A stretch of DNA of 64,000 bases, from positions 55,001 to 119,000 of the forward strand of contig JABMCL010001606.1 of assembly GCA_018857735.1 (NCBI GenBank). The letters run 5' to 3'. The stretch comes from Alviniconcha marisindica. Its lineage: Eukaryota > Mollusca > Gastropoda > Provannidae. Made by a program: the position numbers and the translations under genes. Of this stretch, positions 9,724 through 21,344 are shown piece by piece (the first letter of the stretch is position 1; each line of letters opens with the position of its first letter). A model generated the notes under the pieces. That model searched no databases, had not been told where the DNA came from, and worked only from the letters and a program-made list of their open reading frames with translations.

Positions 9724-12700
9724 ATGGCTGCTTTTCCCGCAAGTCTATCTGCTCGGTCATTTCTCTTGACTCCGGCATGTCCAGGGCAGTACATTCACAG
9801 GTCTTTTCGAAGGTGGATGTCGACCATTGACACCTGCTGGATATTGATTCTTTTGATACTTCTGACCGACGTATTCGCTCAAAATGCTTATACTATTTTT
9901 ACAACTTCCGCGGACATGACTCTTGCAAACAACACATCATCCCATTACAACACTGTTCTTCGTCTGGTGACGGATACGTTAACTCAAAACGCTACGATTA
10001 CCAGTTCTGAGAGTGTGAACTTTGCAAACCGATCCCTTACAAACAACACACCAGCACATTACAGCACTGTTCAACTGCTGACCAAAACATTAACTCAGAA
10101 TGTTACTACTACTACTGTTTCTACCAGTTCTGCGGGTGTGCACCTTCCAAACACACCAGCACATTTTAACTCTTATGTTCAAGATGCCTCTCAGGTAGGG
10201 CTTGCGCTGTTAACCGATAAGTATGGAAACAAGGCTGACAGAGACAGCTTGATCAGTTACGCCAGTTTCAACAAAACCGCCAGTTACGGAGCCAGGTTTT
10301 GGGAACTCGACGAGGGCATGGCTCCTTTTTATCATTTAGCTAAAGCCATCGCTGGCGGAGCCTTTGCCTTCGGAGACTACCCCTTCAGGATGGTGAAAAG
10401 CGCAACGAGGCGGCGTCTAGACGAGGACATGCCGTCTGTGCCGGTACCACGGTATCTTCACGGCTACCTTGTGAGTGTCGGATTGGGCTTGTTCCTGGCC
10501 CTGGGTCTCCTGGTCGTCTTTCTCGTCTTCTGCTGCTGCCTGTGCACCGGACACTGCCGACCCACTAGACTTCTCGCCTACTCCTATATCTCTCACTTCC
10601 ACCTGGCCCGCGTGCACGTGGAGCAGACTCTGCCCGCTGTCAGGTGCGCCAGCCTAGCTGCCGGGACTCTGATCCTGGTGGGTGTCATGGGCATCGTCAC
10701 GGCCGCTCAGACCAACCGCCACCTGTCCAAGGCGCTTCACCAGCTTGGCACCAACGCCGAGCGCGTCCTCTCTGACATCGTCACGTTCGCTGACCACGCA
10801 GAAGAGGACGTGCTGTCCGTCTTCCCCAAGCTAGACTTTGCCAAGATGGTCTTCTTCAGGGATCTCGACAAAATCGGGCAGCTTATGGGTGGCAGCATCA
10901 GGGAGGAGCTGCAGACCCGCACCGGAGTGGTCGACGCCATTGAAGACCTCAGAGCTTTCGAAGCTACCACGTGTCTAACTTATGAGTCGCTACGGCGGCT
11001 GAATGATCACCTGGAAGAGTTCAATCGCAATGTGGAGGAACTAAAGTCCGCAGTGAACGACGTGAAACGTAAGTGTGCTGCTATGCCCAAGTGTGAACCT
11101 GTTTTCTTGATGATGGCTGTCCCACACATCAACGTCAGCGGCCCTCTTTCTGCATTGCAAAATGTGAACGACAGAGGATTTTCCTCCTACATAGACACCG
11201 CTGCTGCAGAGCTGCACAGAATCATCGAGGAAACTACAAAAAATGGAAAAGCGACTTCTGAGAAACTGAAAGAAAACCTCGCTAGTGAAATGAGAAAAGC
11301 GAACGAATACAGATCCGTTGTGACGCACACCAAAGTAGAATTCATCGCCAAACTGAAGCTTAACGAAAAGAGGAAGATGGTTTTCGAAATCAGGAACGTC
11401 ACTGCTGATGTGGATCATCACAGAAACTTAGTCACGCTAAGCGCTCTCGTCTTTCAAGCCGTCCCCGTACTGGTCCTTCTCTCGGGAGTGGTGTTGGCGC
11501 CAATAGCCATGAAAATGTTCGACGATGATTCCATGCAACGTCCCCGATTCTCTAGAAGAAGGCCGACATTTTGTGAGATAAGGTGTGTAGGTGTCTACCT
11601 TCTGTGCGGCTCCTTTCTCTTCATCATGTCGAGCTGGGTGTGGATGTCGGTGGCGGTCGTCTTCTTCGCTGTTGGAGCTCCGCTTGAGGGCCTGCTGTGC
11701 TCTCCTCTCTTCGACCCGCGTTGGACCGTGGTGGACACGCTGGTTGAGGAATATTCGCTGCTTGGTCAGCACGGAAACACAACGTGGCTTGCGCACGAAG
11801 TCGGTATGCCTGAAACCAACATAACAATCGGGAGCGTGGTGAGGGCGTGCAGAGATCACCAGACGGTCTACACGGCCTTCCAGCTCCACAAAAAGACCCG
11901 TACCAACCTCTCACGAAGACTGGATTTTGAAAAGGACCTAAACATCAGTGGGTTACTTGAAGCCATACCTGTCCAGATTCATCCTTTTGACGTACTGGTC
12001 GACGAGGTAATGGCATATCTGGCCGACCTCAGTGATGCTACTGACGCCATTCCGCTAAAAGAGTTGGAGGGTGTATTGCAGATGAACATCACAGGGCCAA
12101 CAAAGAGCCTTCGCCCTGTCCTGCCGCCAGTGCTTCGCCAATTCCTGGATCCAGCCGTGGACGCGAAGGTGGACCGCTTGCAGGTTGCTCTGGATCAGGA
12201 CCTCAAAGAACTGAAGCATCTTGTCCAAGCCGGCGGGCGGAGCATGCGGGAAAGGGCTAACACCGCTGTGGCTGTCACACGAGAGGCCCAAAGGAAGATC
12301 CCCATTGTCTCACAAAGGGCCATAGCGAAAGGAACCAAGACGTTCGAGAAGAGACTGGCTGGGATCGTGAATTCCGTGGTCATGGAAGTCCTGAACAACG
12401 TGGAGAAGGAGGCCGGCAGCTGCAGACCTCTGTATGACATGCTGAACGCCTGGGTGCTGGGCGACCTGTGCACCAACGTCAACAACGTTCTCAACGGTCT
12501 GTGGCTCTCGTTGGGCTGGCTGAACCTCTTCCTGCTGCCGGCTGTCGCCCTGTGTGTCTGGCTCTACAGACAGGTCTATAAGCTGCCGCCCCCGCCCCCG
12601 TCCCCACCCTTACCTGTGCTGCCAGAGGCGACGGGGTCTGAGGTCCCCGCATGGTGGTTGCATCGAACGGCGTACCGCGAAGAGATACTGGAAGGGCGGA

Positions 12701-12744
12701 TTATCGGAGACGGAGCGGCGATGAAGGAAAACACACGTCTGTAG
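9724..12744 (+). CDS. Prominin-like (CD133 family) five-transmembrane glycoprotein
   Basis: Prominins bind cholesterol and organise plasma-membrane protrusions. The first ATG is 9724. A second ATG at 9817 gives a clean signal peptide (hydrophobic ILILLILL, cleavage likely after DVFA) and a 975-residue protein, so I prefer it. Five membrane spans fit the family: about 10460-10543 (followed by the Cys-rich FCCCLC motif typical of prominins), 10651-10712, 11428-11512, 11590-11700 and 12497-12585. Two large helical, N-glycosylated extracellular loops lie between spans 2-3 and 4-5, the second starting near the CSPLFDP motif. The short cytoplasmic tail has a proline run (KLPPPPPSPPLP). The N-terminal ectodomain carries a repeated unit (NNTSSHYNTV, NNTPAHYSTV, NTPAHFNSYV). 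The length is somewhat above vertebrate prominin (about 865). The whole gene is one exon, whereas vertebrate prominins have many; a retrocopy origin or intron loss is inference. The frame is intact, so it may well be functional. Confidence 0.88.
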   Translation: MAAFPASLSARSFLLTPACPGQYIHRSFRRWMSTIDTCWILILLILLTDVFAQNAYTIFTTSADMTLANNTSSHYNTVLRLVTDTLTQNATITSSESVNFANRSLTNNTPAHYSTVQLLTKTLTQNVTTTTVSTSSAGVHLPNTPAHFNSYVQDASQVGLALLTDKYGNKADRDSLISYASFNKTASYGARFWELDEGMAPFYHLAKAIAGGAFAFGDYPFRMVKSATRRRLDEDMPSVPVPRYLHGYLVSVGLGLFLALGLLVVFLVFCCCLCTGHCRPTRLLAYSYISHFHLARVHVEQTLPAVRCASLAAGTLILVGVMGIVTAAQTNRHLSKALHQLGTNAERVLSDIVTFADHAEEDVLSVFPKLDFAKMVFFRDLDKIGQLMGGSIREELQTRTGVVDAIEDLRAFEATTCLTYESLRRLNDHLEEFNRNVEELKSAVNDVKRKCAAMPKCEPVFLMMAVPHINVSGPLSALQNVNDRGFSSYIDTAAAELHRIIEETTKNGKATSEKLKENLASEMRKANEYRSVVTHTKVEFIAKLKLNEKRKMVFEIRNVTADVDHHRNLVTLSALVFQAVPVLVLLSGVVLAPIAMKMFDDDSMQRPRFSRRRPTFCEIRCVGVYLLCGSFLFIMSSWVWMSVAVVFFAVGAPLEGLLCSPLFDPRWTVVDTLVEEYSLLGQHGNTTWLAHEVGMPETNITIGSVVRACRDHQTVYTAFQLHKKTRTNLSRRLDFEKDLNISGLLEAIPVQIHPFDVLVDEVMAYLADLSDATDAIPLKELEGVLQMNITGPTKSLRPVLPPVLRQFLDPAVDAKVDRLQVALDQDLKELKHLVQAGGRSMRERANTAVAVTREAQRKIPIVSQRAIAKGTKTFEKRLAGIVNSVVMEVLNNVEKEAGSCRPLYDMLNAWVLGDLCTNVNNVLNGLWLSLGWLNLFLLPAVALCVWLYRQVYKLPPPPPSPPLPVLPEATGSEVPAWWLHRTAYREEILEGRIIGDGAAMKENTRL

Positions 12745-12779
12745 AGTAAGCTGCACGCGGGAAAGGCCAATGAAAGCTG

Positions 12780-13720
12780 TTGCTGGAAGTCACTGTGTAC
12801 TGGGCGGACACAGCAGGGACGGTTCGTAGTCCACTTAGAGCCTGAACTTGAAGGTAAGCCATCTGTTCCGCTTCTACGATGCGACAGAAAAGTGACTGTA
12901 GAGAAAGAAGAGGGGGGGGGGGGGGGGGGAGAATGCCGAGCGTACATACATAGGAGTTGCTTGCTGTACTGACCTGACACCATTGTGCGTACTGTTATGA
13001 TTCGTCGAAGACTTCCCATCCTAGTCAGCACTGCTCAAAGACTCCAACAGATCTGTTCGACCGAGCCATGGGGAGACTGAAAATCCAGGTCTGTCAAGAA
13101 CGTGTGTTGATGTATGTGACAAATGACTGGCCGTAAGGTATAGGCATACCAAAGATTATAAATACAAAGGTATTTATAATCTTTGGGCATACTGAGCTGG
13201 CTCATCGAGGACATTCTACTTGCTACTTGAGGGAAACGATCACGCGATGGAATTGCAATTGTAGGCAGAACGAAACCATGCTGGTTCAAATAAGTGACAT
13301 CACAGTGTACTGTGCTGACTCCTCAAAGACCTTTCCATTCTAGAACTTTACAACACTTGATAATAGTGACTTTTTCGACCATGGGAAAACGCAACTACAG
13401 GGAGAAAATAACGCCGCAGCTATAGTCCATGATGCAGGCAGACATCACAGTGTACTTGCGCTGACTTGTCCATCACAGGACAAAAATTGATGGTGATCTG
13501 TTCGGCTATGGGTCAATGTGAGGAGCTACTCCTGAGAGCTGACGTGCGACTATGACGAGGAGCCTGGAAGGTAAGCGTGGCTTGGCGTCATAGTCTACTC
13601 TGCTGACTCATCGGAGACTTGTTCTGCCCTACGTACTGAGTTGACTACTTGACGACACCGACTTGTTCGACTACGTACTAGCTGAAGGGTGCGGACCGGT
13701 CGACGTGCACCTGTATTAGT
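12780..13720. repeat. Degenerate repeated unit downstream of prominin
   Basis: Several loosely similar blocks of roughly 100-300 bp recur, with anchors such as CATCACAGTGTACTGTGCTGACT (in parts), a GACTTG/GACTCC-type centre and CTGTTCGACC-ATGGG or CTGTTCGGCTATGGG. Visible anchors lie near 12965, 13020-13070, 13300-13385, 13445-13515 and 13590-13670. A G homopolymer is at about 12912-12929. This may be the 3' UTR of prominin; no coding function is seen. Confidence 0.4.
13149..13186. repeat. Perfect 17-bp inverted repeat (hairpin)
   Basis: CCAAAGATTATAAATAC at 13149-13165 and its exact complement at 13170-13186 flank a 4-base loop (AAAG). The direct repeat GGCATAC flanks the hairpin (13143-13149 and 13186-13192). 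Confidence 0.9.
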
Positions 13721-14197
13721 CATTCAGTGTATGAACTTGAGAACGCATGCTGGGGAAGTTTGATGTTACAGCTTGTGCTGAATCATCTAAGCCGTTCCCT
13801 GTATTACAGTTACTGACCCAGCTCTTAGCTGGGGTGAGGTACAGCGGACGCAGAAATTAAGGTTCCCTTTTCAAATCACTTGGAGCTGGATACAAAAACA
13901 AATAGCTGTGTCACATGACTGTACAGTCCAGATGAGCAAACCGTTTCTGACGCAAGCGGATTCTAAACTAAAAATAAAATTAATGCAGTATTACATAATA
14001 AAATCAAAGATATTACCTTTTTAATTTGCTCTCTTCTAGCTGTTGTAAAAAGATGTTTCTGTTTAATGCCTGTCATTTCAGTTGTTTGTTAATTTTGTAA
14101 GAGGTGCTTTCTGTGTACAAATGTATATTTTTTGTGTAAACTGATTGTTGTCAGTGATGCTATATCTTCAATAAATGGCTGTTTTGGTTCAAAAACA

Positions 14198-14198
<1 letters not shown>

Positions 14199-14260
<62 letters not shown>
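14199..14260. repeat. (GT)n microsatellite
   Basis: A long GT repeat followed by a diverged GTGCATGTG stretch. An AATAAA at about 14170 just upstream could be a polyadenylation signal, but it is far from the prominin stop. 13721-14198 holds no gene. Confidence 0.9.
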
Positions 14261-14262
<2 letters not shown>

Positions 14263-14582
14263 CGTGTGCATGTGTGCAGTGCGTGCATACTTGCGTGTGT
14301 GTGCATACATGCATGTGTAATGCAGGTCTTGCATATTCAGTTTCTTATGATTTGAACTGCTTGTAGTCATTGTTACAGTTGTTTTCTGCTCGAGTTGTCT
14401 CCATGTGTATGTAGTTTATATTTGAATTTTGTACAGTGGATTGAGCTCTGTTTTCTCGTTAATGGTTTGCACTTTATAAATATTTCATTATTATTTGTTA
14501 GCTTCAAATAAGATTGGCTGCTCTATTTGAACGTGCTAATTTTGCATCCAAAGGGGCTCTAAAACCTTGCATGACTACGTAT

Positions 14583-14862
14583 ATCAGAATTAGGTGATAC
14601 TGAAACAATTAGAAAATTAACCTAGGATTACATGGGTAGGTGAAGGTTAAGTGGAATTATCTGGAGGCCAATGGCAAGAAGCAGTAACTGTCTGGCTCAA
14701 AATAGTTACTTGAACTTTTTCTCCCTTAACAATACATACATTTAGACTGTGCCCATCAATGCCTGGAGTGCTCACACAATACACATGAACCTTCCTCTGA
14801 CCATAGCCTTTGTCAAAGCCTAGTTTAATTTTCTAATTATATCAGTATCACCTAATTCTGAT
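14583..14862. mobile_element. MITE-like element with about 44-bp terminal inverted repeats
   Basis: ATCAGAATTAGGTGATACTG at 14583 is repeated in inverted form ending at 14862 (CAGTATCACCTAATTCTGAT). Similarity extends inward over AATTAGAAAATTAA-CTAGG on both sides. The interior is about 190 bp without a frame. No target duplication is evident. The superfamily is unknown. Confidence 0.7.
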
Positions 14863-15105
14863 GGGCCAGGTGTTGTGGACCAAACATCAGATTTGGCTGG
14901 GGGGGGGAACTGATGCACCCAATAGGCTCTTTATGAAGGGAGTACGACTTTCTCTCTACATTTTTTTTCTGTCAGATTTACTCCATTTAAGGTCTTCCAG
15001 ATCTAAATATAATCCATCAACAATTAACTACTTGCTTGTTTTTTCTACATTTTGACCTAAAACTAATTCTAGTACTTGTGGGGGACTGGGGTGTGTGTGT
15101 TGCCA

Positions 15106-15108
15106 ACA

Positions 15109-15155
<47 letters not shown>

Positions 15156-15166
15156 ACACACACACA
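15106..15166. repeat. (CA)n microsatellite with a small GT/CA hairpin
   Basis: GTGTGTGTGTTGCCAACACACACACC at about 15090-15115 can fold back, then CA repeats continue. Confidence 0.9.
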
Positions 15167-15174
15167 TTCATAGA

Positions 15175-15430
15175 GTCAATAGGATACCTTGAAAAGGTGA
15201 GATTTAAATGATGATTTAAACAAACATGAGTGTGTTTGATGACCTAACTTTACAAGGTAGACTGTTCCAGATAGACGATCAAGCAAGTATGTGCACACAG
15301 AGGGAAGACAAAGAATGGAACTTGGAAGTATCAAAAAAGAGCATAGCTGGCAGGTTGGTTTGTAGGTTCAGTCAAATATGCACTGAGCTACTGTGGATTT
15401 AAACTGAGACTCAGCCTTAGAGAGCATCTT
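15175..15430 (-). pseudogene. LINE reverse-transcriptase 3' tail fragment
   Basis: Read on - , about 15270-15180 gives WNSLPCKVRSSNTL and then an FKSHLF-like ending in another frame. This is the WNSLP...FKxxLKxHLF ending common to CR1/L2-type LINE ORF2 proteins. It is short and frame-broken. Confidence 0.5.
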
Positions 15431-17280
15431 TAAAGTCAAGGGTTTTGTTTTGAAAACACTATTTTATTTCAGTTTAAAATCCTGCAGGACTCAGTGTAGA
15501 AAAAACTGTCAAATAAATTGTCACAGTTGGCCAAACAACTACCTACAACTATCTTGTTCCTACTTCTAGGGTAACCTGAGCACATACCTTACATGTCGAT
15601 GTCAAAGAGTTATGCACACAACATAAATACATAATTTGTATGTAGGCAAATTGTTGTGTGCAGCTAGTCCGGCTAGTCACAATAAAATCCTGCTAGTAAC
15701 AGTCACAATAGAAACTAAGTGTAAAAATTGCATAAACATTCAGGAAGTTTTGTTTAAGCATTTTTATTTTATTTTATTTTTTACATGGCTCTTTGAAGTT
15801 TTATTTTGATCTCTGTTGAACAAAACACGTTTTGAGAAGGCTACTTCCTTTAAACAACAACAACAGTGCAATGCTCTGAGGCATAAATTCTGCTGAACAC
15901 AATAAACAACAAGCATAACAAAAATATTCTGGTGATGCTCTGTGGAACAAAGGTTAATATAAAAATAAAGCACCAATCATTTTTTCCCCTTTTTATCACA
16001 GCTGTATAATATACCAAAACATATTTGTAAAAACTTAGCATTAAAAACAAATCTAAGCATAAAAATCAAGGTTTGCTGCCTTGTGTGGCAAAATACCCTT
16101 AAGTCACAGTGTTATTCACTTATTGTCTGCATGCCCACTATAATGCCCTTAGTCTGGTTATTTGCAACAGAACATTAACACACATAGTTTACCTGCAGAG
16201 AGATCAGTGGTACAGTAAAAATGGTATTGATCAACATTAAATAACACTTTGAACCTTAAATTGTATACTGACCCTGATGTGGCTCGTTAGAACTTGGGCT
16301 GTGGATGATAAAATAATGTAAAATAATGTGATGTCATTTCAATGCAGTTACACAAAATTGTAAATCTGATCTAAAACAAACCATTTTTATACAGTTTCCA
16401 AATATCCCTCCCCCCCCCCCCCCCTCACATGGTTGCCCAGCAAAACCATTTCAGTGGTAACAGTGCATATTAAGTATACTACCCACCTGGGGTCTTGGTT
16501 CTCACAGAACACACACAACTCACCATTAAACAAGTAACAAATGTAATTAATTTTAACACAGCTGGAGATTTTACACTGACCAATACACAGACTCAGGTTC
16601 TGTCATGGGCAAAATGTTGAGACACAGATCTTTACAGCCGAGTTTTCACTGAATTATTCAGCAATGCCTACGGCAAAAGTACAGACACAGCTAGTGCAAC
16701 TTTGCAGTTCTGTAAATATTCTGCAAGACTGTCTGTCAGTGCAACAAACTGTGATGTTTCTTCAGTCTCCTCTGAACTTGGACTGATGACCACAATGGTT
16801 GAGATGTTCTGTCAGCTGCTTGGTTCATAAGAGAAAAACAGAAGAACATGTCAACAGTAAATGCAAATTCGTGTGTGACACAAGGAGTATGGGGAAAAAA
16901 AGTCTGAAAAACATGCAGTCATTTTCAATACCTAAATTACTTTTAATGGGGGGGAAAAGGGGGGGGGGAGGGGGGGGAGGGGGGGGGAGTTGAGTTACGT
17001 AGTTTTAATTGGTCAATGATGGTATGTTTAACATATGTTAAGCCATGCAAGACAAAGAATAAGCGTGCTAGTAAGTAAGCAGTGTGTCCAACACTCTGAC
17101 ATAGAGAAAATGATACTGTTTCTGGAAACATACTGAATTGATGACGTTCTTCCCTTTTTCTATTCCCGTCTTTGATGCCATAATAGAAACATTCACTTCA
17201 ATCTGATCATGTAAAGTTGTGTTAAATATACACATGAAGAAATCCACCTAGAATAAACATACACACATGATTCATTCATA
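15431..17280. other. No gene seen
   Basis: AT-rich sequence with a C homopolymer (about 16408-16423) and a G-rich run (about 16948-16988). Open frames are short and unlike known families. Confidence 0.6.
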
Positions 17281-17591
17281 ATTCTTACTCATTTTCTGTA
17301 TCCTCCACTCTGAGTGTACTTGAGAAACGCACGTGACCACTCCCGTCAGTTTGCGCTTAGCCATCGAACCGTCAGCAGCGCCCGCACTGTGCTGTGCCGT
17401 GTGAAGAAAAGCCGACCTTCAGCTTGACAATAACAAACGTCCCAAACCATCATGTAGCACCGCTATGGATGTTGACACCGAAAACCCTCCCCAGACCACA
17501 CCGTGCAGACAGACTGTCAAAGACAGGGAACGAATGAAGGAGGGGAAGATATCTTTCATGACATGGCAGCTTCCTTTGACAGTGATGAAGA

Positions 17592-18524
17592 TTGGGGACC
17601 ACCGGTTTCCGACGGGCTAGCAGTCGTTTTGGAAACAAACTGCCGGACAGAAAGATAAAGGAAAAACTGACAGCTCACCGAATTCCAGCTAACTGCTGCA
17701 AAAGCATGGGAGTGCCGAAGACAAACCAGGAAGTCTTCAGCGCTATTACCCCATTTGCGAGAAAAGCGGACGTGAGAATGCGAAACACGCAGCTCAGTCT
17801 CACCAAGGCGGCAGTGGCCATAACCTGTTGCACTGACCGACTTCTTAAATTGCACGACTCCTTCAGCACGCTGGACGTTACCAAGCCAACGCCAGACACA
17901 ACAGCGCAGTTAAAGCAGAAAACTACGGAATGCACTGCCAACCTGGCGGACGCACTAGCACTGACAGGCCACGCCTGCAAAGACTTGTCCCAGAAAAGAA
18001 GGGACATGCACCGACCCCACCTTACCCCCAAAAGCGCGGGAATTTGTGCAACGCACGTTCCCATGTCATCAGAGTGGCTCTACCCCGAGGGCAGTGAGTT
18101 CCACAAGAGTCTGAAAGAGGCGCGGGAAACTCGCAAACTGGGCCAGGACATGAGGGGTCAGGCCAGCAGAAGAGGGCAAAGCCAGTGGCACCGCGGAAAT
18201 TCAAACGCTGGCGCTTTTTTTAGGCCACCAACCATTGGAAACAGGGCGGCAGCTACAGCAACAGAAGACCCCACACTCCGAGCATTGCTTTCCGGCACGA
18301 AGGATGTCGTAAACCAGTGCTTGGAGTGTGAGGAGACCTTAGACCCAGGGCAAGAAGGGTGCAGGTCACCAAGGGGTCAACAAAACCAGACACTGGGAAT
18401 GCCAGCCTTTCGCAGCGGTCATAAAAACCGAGTGAGTGACATGGAAAATTACAAACCTGCTCTGAAACATACTTACGAGCAAAGCATGAAGGGTTTCAAG
18501 CAGGCCAAATTAAGACAAAATTGA
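17592..18524 (+). pseudogene. DIRS gag-like protein
   Basis: An open frame of 310 codons. In the adjacent frame the start reads DEDWGPPVSDGLAVVLE before continuing as KIKEKLTAHRIPANCCKSMG, so a frameshift lies near 17640. The pattern K-LKEKL...RPxNC...xVPKxN then D-x-x-Q-xxL-KA, seen here as RIPANC, VPKTNQEVF and RNTQLSLTKAAVAI, is that of DIRS gag proteins. The C-terminal part is basic and Gln/Arg-rich. Confidence 0.65.
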
Positions 18525-18659
18525 ATAATTGGAAGCGAATGACGTCAGACCCAGAGGTGCTGAAAACTGTTAAGGGTTTGAAAAAAAGTTTGATGGAAAC
18601 CCTGTGACGTGCAGTCAGAAAGAGCAAAGATATTTTTCAGAAATTGAAAAGAAGAAATA

Positions 18660-19770
18660 GAAAAATTGCCGCAGAAGAAAAAGGTTATACAGAAATTCTG
18701 CCCAGAAACAGGACAAGTTATCTCTCCAATATTCGTGAGAGAAAAGAAGGATGGATCGCAAAGAATGATCTTAAACTTAAAAGATCTGAATCAACAAGTG
18801 GAATATCAAAAATTCAAAATGGAAACGGTGCAAACAGCACTACAGCTGACAACAAAATACTGCTACTTTGCTTCTGTTGACTTAGAGATGCTTACTACTC
18901 CATAGAAATTCACACCGAGTTTCGAAAATATTTGAAATTCTACTGGAGAGACACCCTGTACTGTTTCCAGGCAGCAGCAATGGGCTGCCTGTACCAAGGA
19001 AGTTTACAAAGCTAACAAAACCCATACTTGACTTGCGCACATGCACGATCTGGGCCACGTCATCACTTCGTTTATAGATGACAGTCTGCTGATTGGTCAT
19101 ACAAAAGCAGAAATTTATGAAAGTGTGGTAGACACTGTAGAAGCCTTTGATTCTTTGGGCTTTACTATCCATGAGAAATCCCAGCTTATGCCCCCGCCCA
19201 AAAATAACCTACTTGGGGTTTGTAATCAATTCGCAAACCATGACCATTATGCTAACACATGAAAGAAAACAGAAACTGCTGAATGTTTGTGCCTGTCTTC
19301 TCGAGAAAACAGGAAAAAATCAGAACAGTGGCCTCCTGCATTGGCCTGATGGTTGCTAGCTTTGTGGCAGTGCCGCTGGGTCCTCTTTACTACAGAGTCC
19401 TAGAAAAAGACAAAAACAGAGCTCTGTCAGAAAACAAAGGGAACTGGGAAAGGAAGATGTTGGTCTCAGAGGAATAAAAAAATGAACTGCGATGGTGGGT
19501 AGAAAACATTGAAGAGCAAAGCGTCGCCATTTACAGACCAAATCGTACCATTACCGTGCGATGAAAACAGACAGCTCACTGACGGGCTGGGGAGCCTTGA
19601 TTGCTGGCACAGAAAACGGCAAACAAAGGGACTCTGGACTGAAGAGGAAGAACGGTACCACATCAATTACCTTGAACTACTGGCTGTTTTTCTGGGGTTA
19701 AAGGCGCTTTTGAATCAGGTGACTGATTCACACATTAGAATCATGACAGACAACATCATACGGTAAGCTG
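18660..19770 (+). pseudogene. DIRS reverse transcriptase and RNase H remnant
   Basis: RT motifs in two frames: SPIFVREKKDGSQRMILNLK (about 18725-18785), FKMETVQTAL, a DAYYSIEI segment (about 18888) in another frame, and the catalytic FIDDSLLIGHT (about 19070-19100; YxDD in most relatives). SLGFTIHEKS follows. RNase H is recognisable from TDSSLTGWGAL (about 19568) and HINYLELLAV (about 19660-19690) to MTDN (about 19744). Multiple frame changes break it. Confidence 0.75.
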
Positions 19771-20059
19771 TCTGAATAAAGTGGGATCAAAATCAGTTGT
19801 ACTGAATGACCTAACCTGCACCCTTTGGAAATGGTGCGCTGAGAGAAAGCTATGGCTGAATGCAGCCCACATTCCGGGAGTCGCCAATGTGGAAGCGTGA
19901 TCTGCACCTAGACACAGAATTGAAATTGAACAGTCAGCTGTTGAAGGAAGCGCTAACAGTCCTAGAAATACAGCCAACAGTTGATTTGTTTGCTTCAAGG
20001 ACAAACGCACAATTTCCTTTGTATGTGTCTTATATCCCTGACCCCGGAGCGAGGCCGCT

Positions 20060-21264
20060 GTGGACGCATTCTCGTTACACTGGGGTGACCTTACGTTCTA
20101 TTGTTTTCCACCTTTAAGCATTCTTCCTCGAGTTTTGAGAAAGATCAGGAAAGAGAGAGCAACAGGAATAGTCGTAGCACCGCTGTGGAAAAACCAAGCC
20201 TTCTGGCCTATGCTTATGAACATGCTGACAGCAAGACCAGTGCGACTGGGAAGACCAGGGAAGAGCTGCCAAGTCCAGCCTTGCAACAAAAAATCAGAAA
20301 CATCCACTACGCAAAAAATTAGCGCTACTTGTATGCAAAGTGTCAGGGACAGATTCAGAAATCAAGGACTTTCTGAGGATGCAACCGAGTTCGTCATGTC
20401 ATCCTGGCGTGAATCCACTCAACAAATGTATGATGTCTACGTCAGACAGTGGGTGCGGTATGCACGTGAAAAGAAAGTGGACCAGTTTTCACAACCTCTG
20501 ACCACTGCCATAAACTTCCTAACCCAGCTAGCGAAACGTGGTATTTCCTACAGTGCCGTCTGCACAGCACGCTCAGCACTCAGCAGTTGTCTTTGGACAT
20601 GACGGGGCGGCGTTTGGAAGTAACGAACTTGTAAAAAGACTGATGAAAGGTGTATAATTTGAGAAGAAACCGGCGCTTCCTAGATACAAGAACACTTGGG
20701 ATGTAAATATTGTTTTGAAGGAATTGGAAACATGGATTTCAACAGAGAAATTAACTCTTAAAGAGTTGACTTACAAACTGTGCATGCTTATTGCTCTATT
20801 ATCAGGACAACGCTGTCAGACAATACAGGCATTGCAGATTACTCCCGCTATGCAGCTGACTGACTCTAAGTGCACATTTCATGTGAACAGCTTGCTAAAG
20901 CACTCTCGGGGAGGAACACATCAAGCCCCAATCGAACTGTACAGCTTTAAAACCAACGAATCTGTGCGTGGTCCGTGTGTTACAAGAATACCTGAACCTA
21001 ACGCGCAAGCTGAGGGGAGACTGCCCAAATCTGTACCATTTCTCGGTGGCTGAAAGAGACACTGGCACGAGCTGGCGTGGACACTAGCACATGGTCAGCC
21101 AGTACGTCGGCGGCTAAAGACTGTGGCACTCCAATCAACGTTATCATGGGTGCAACAGGATGGACAAAATGCATCTACGTTCACCAAGTTCTACCAAAAA
21201 ACGACTGACACAGAGAAAAACTTTGGTCAAGCCATCATGACAAGATATCTTACCAAGAAATAAG
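20060..21264 (+). pseudogene. DIRS tyrosine recombinase remnant
   Basis: The N-terminal core-binding part reads EFVMSSWRESTQQMYDVYVRQW (in parts) at about 20385-20450. The catalytic domain keeps LLSGQRCQTI (first catalytic Arg, about 20798-20830) and, after a frameshift near 21170, STFTKFYQK with the tyrosine nucleophile (about 21173-21200). The central H-x-x-R box, HSTR in relatives, reads ASTS (about 21103), so two catalytic residues appear lost. The frame is broken near 20600 and 21050. Confidence 0.72.
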
Positions 21265-21344
21265 GTAAGAAGAAATAGTTCTTCTCAAGTCATGCATGCC
21301 TGGTCTGGCACAGACTCAATGTTTCCCTCACACACACTGTTGCT

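Noticed and set aside
10417..12494. Several frames of 66-150 codons on - and in other + frames over prominin
   Set aside because: Shadows of a GC-rich, strongly coding exon; none has recognisable features.
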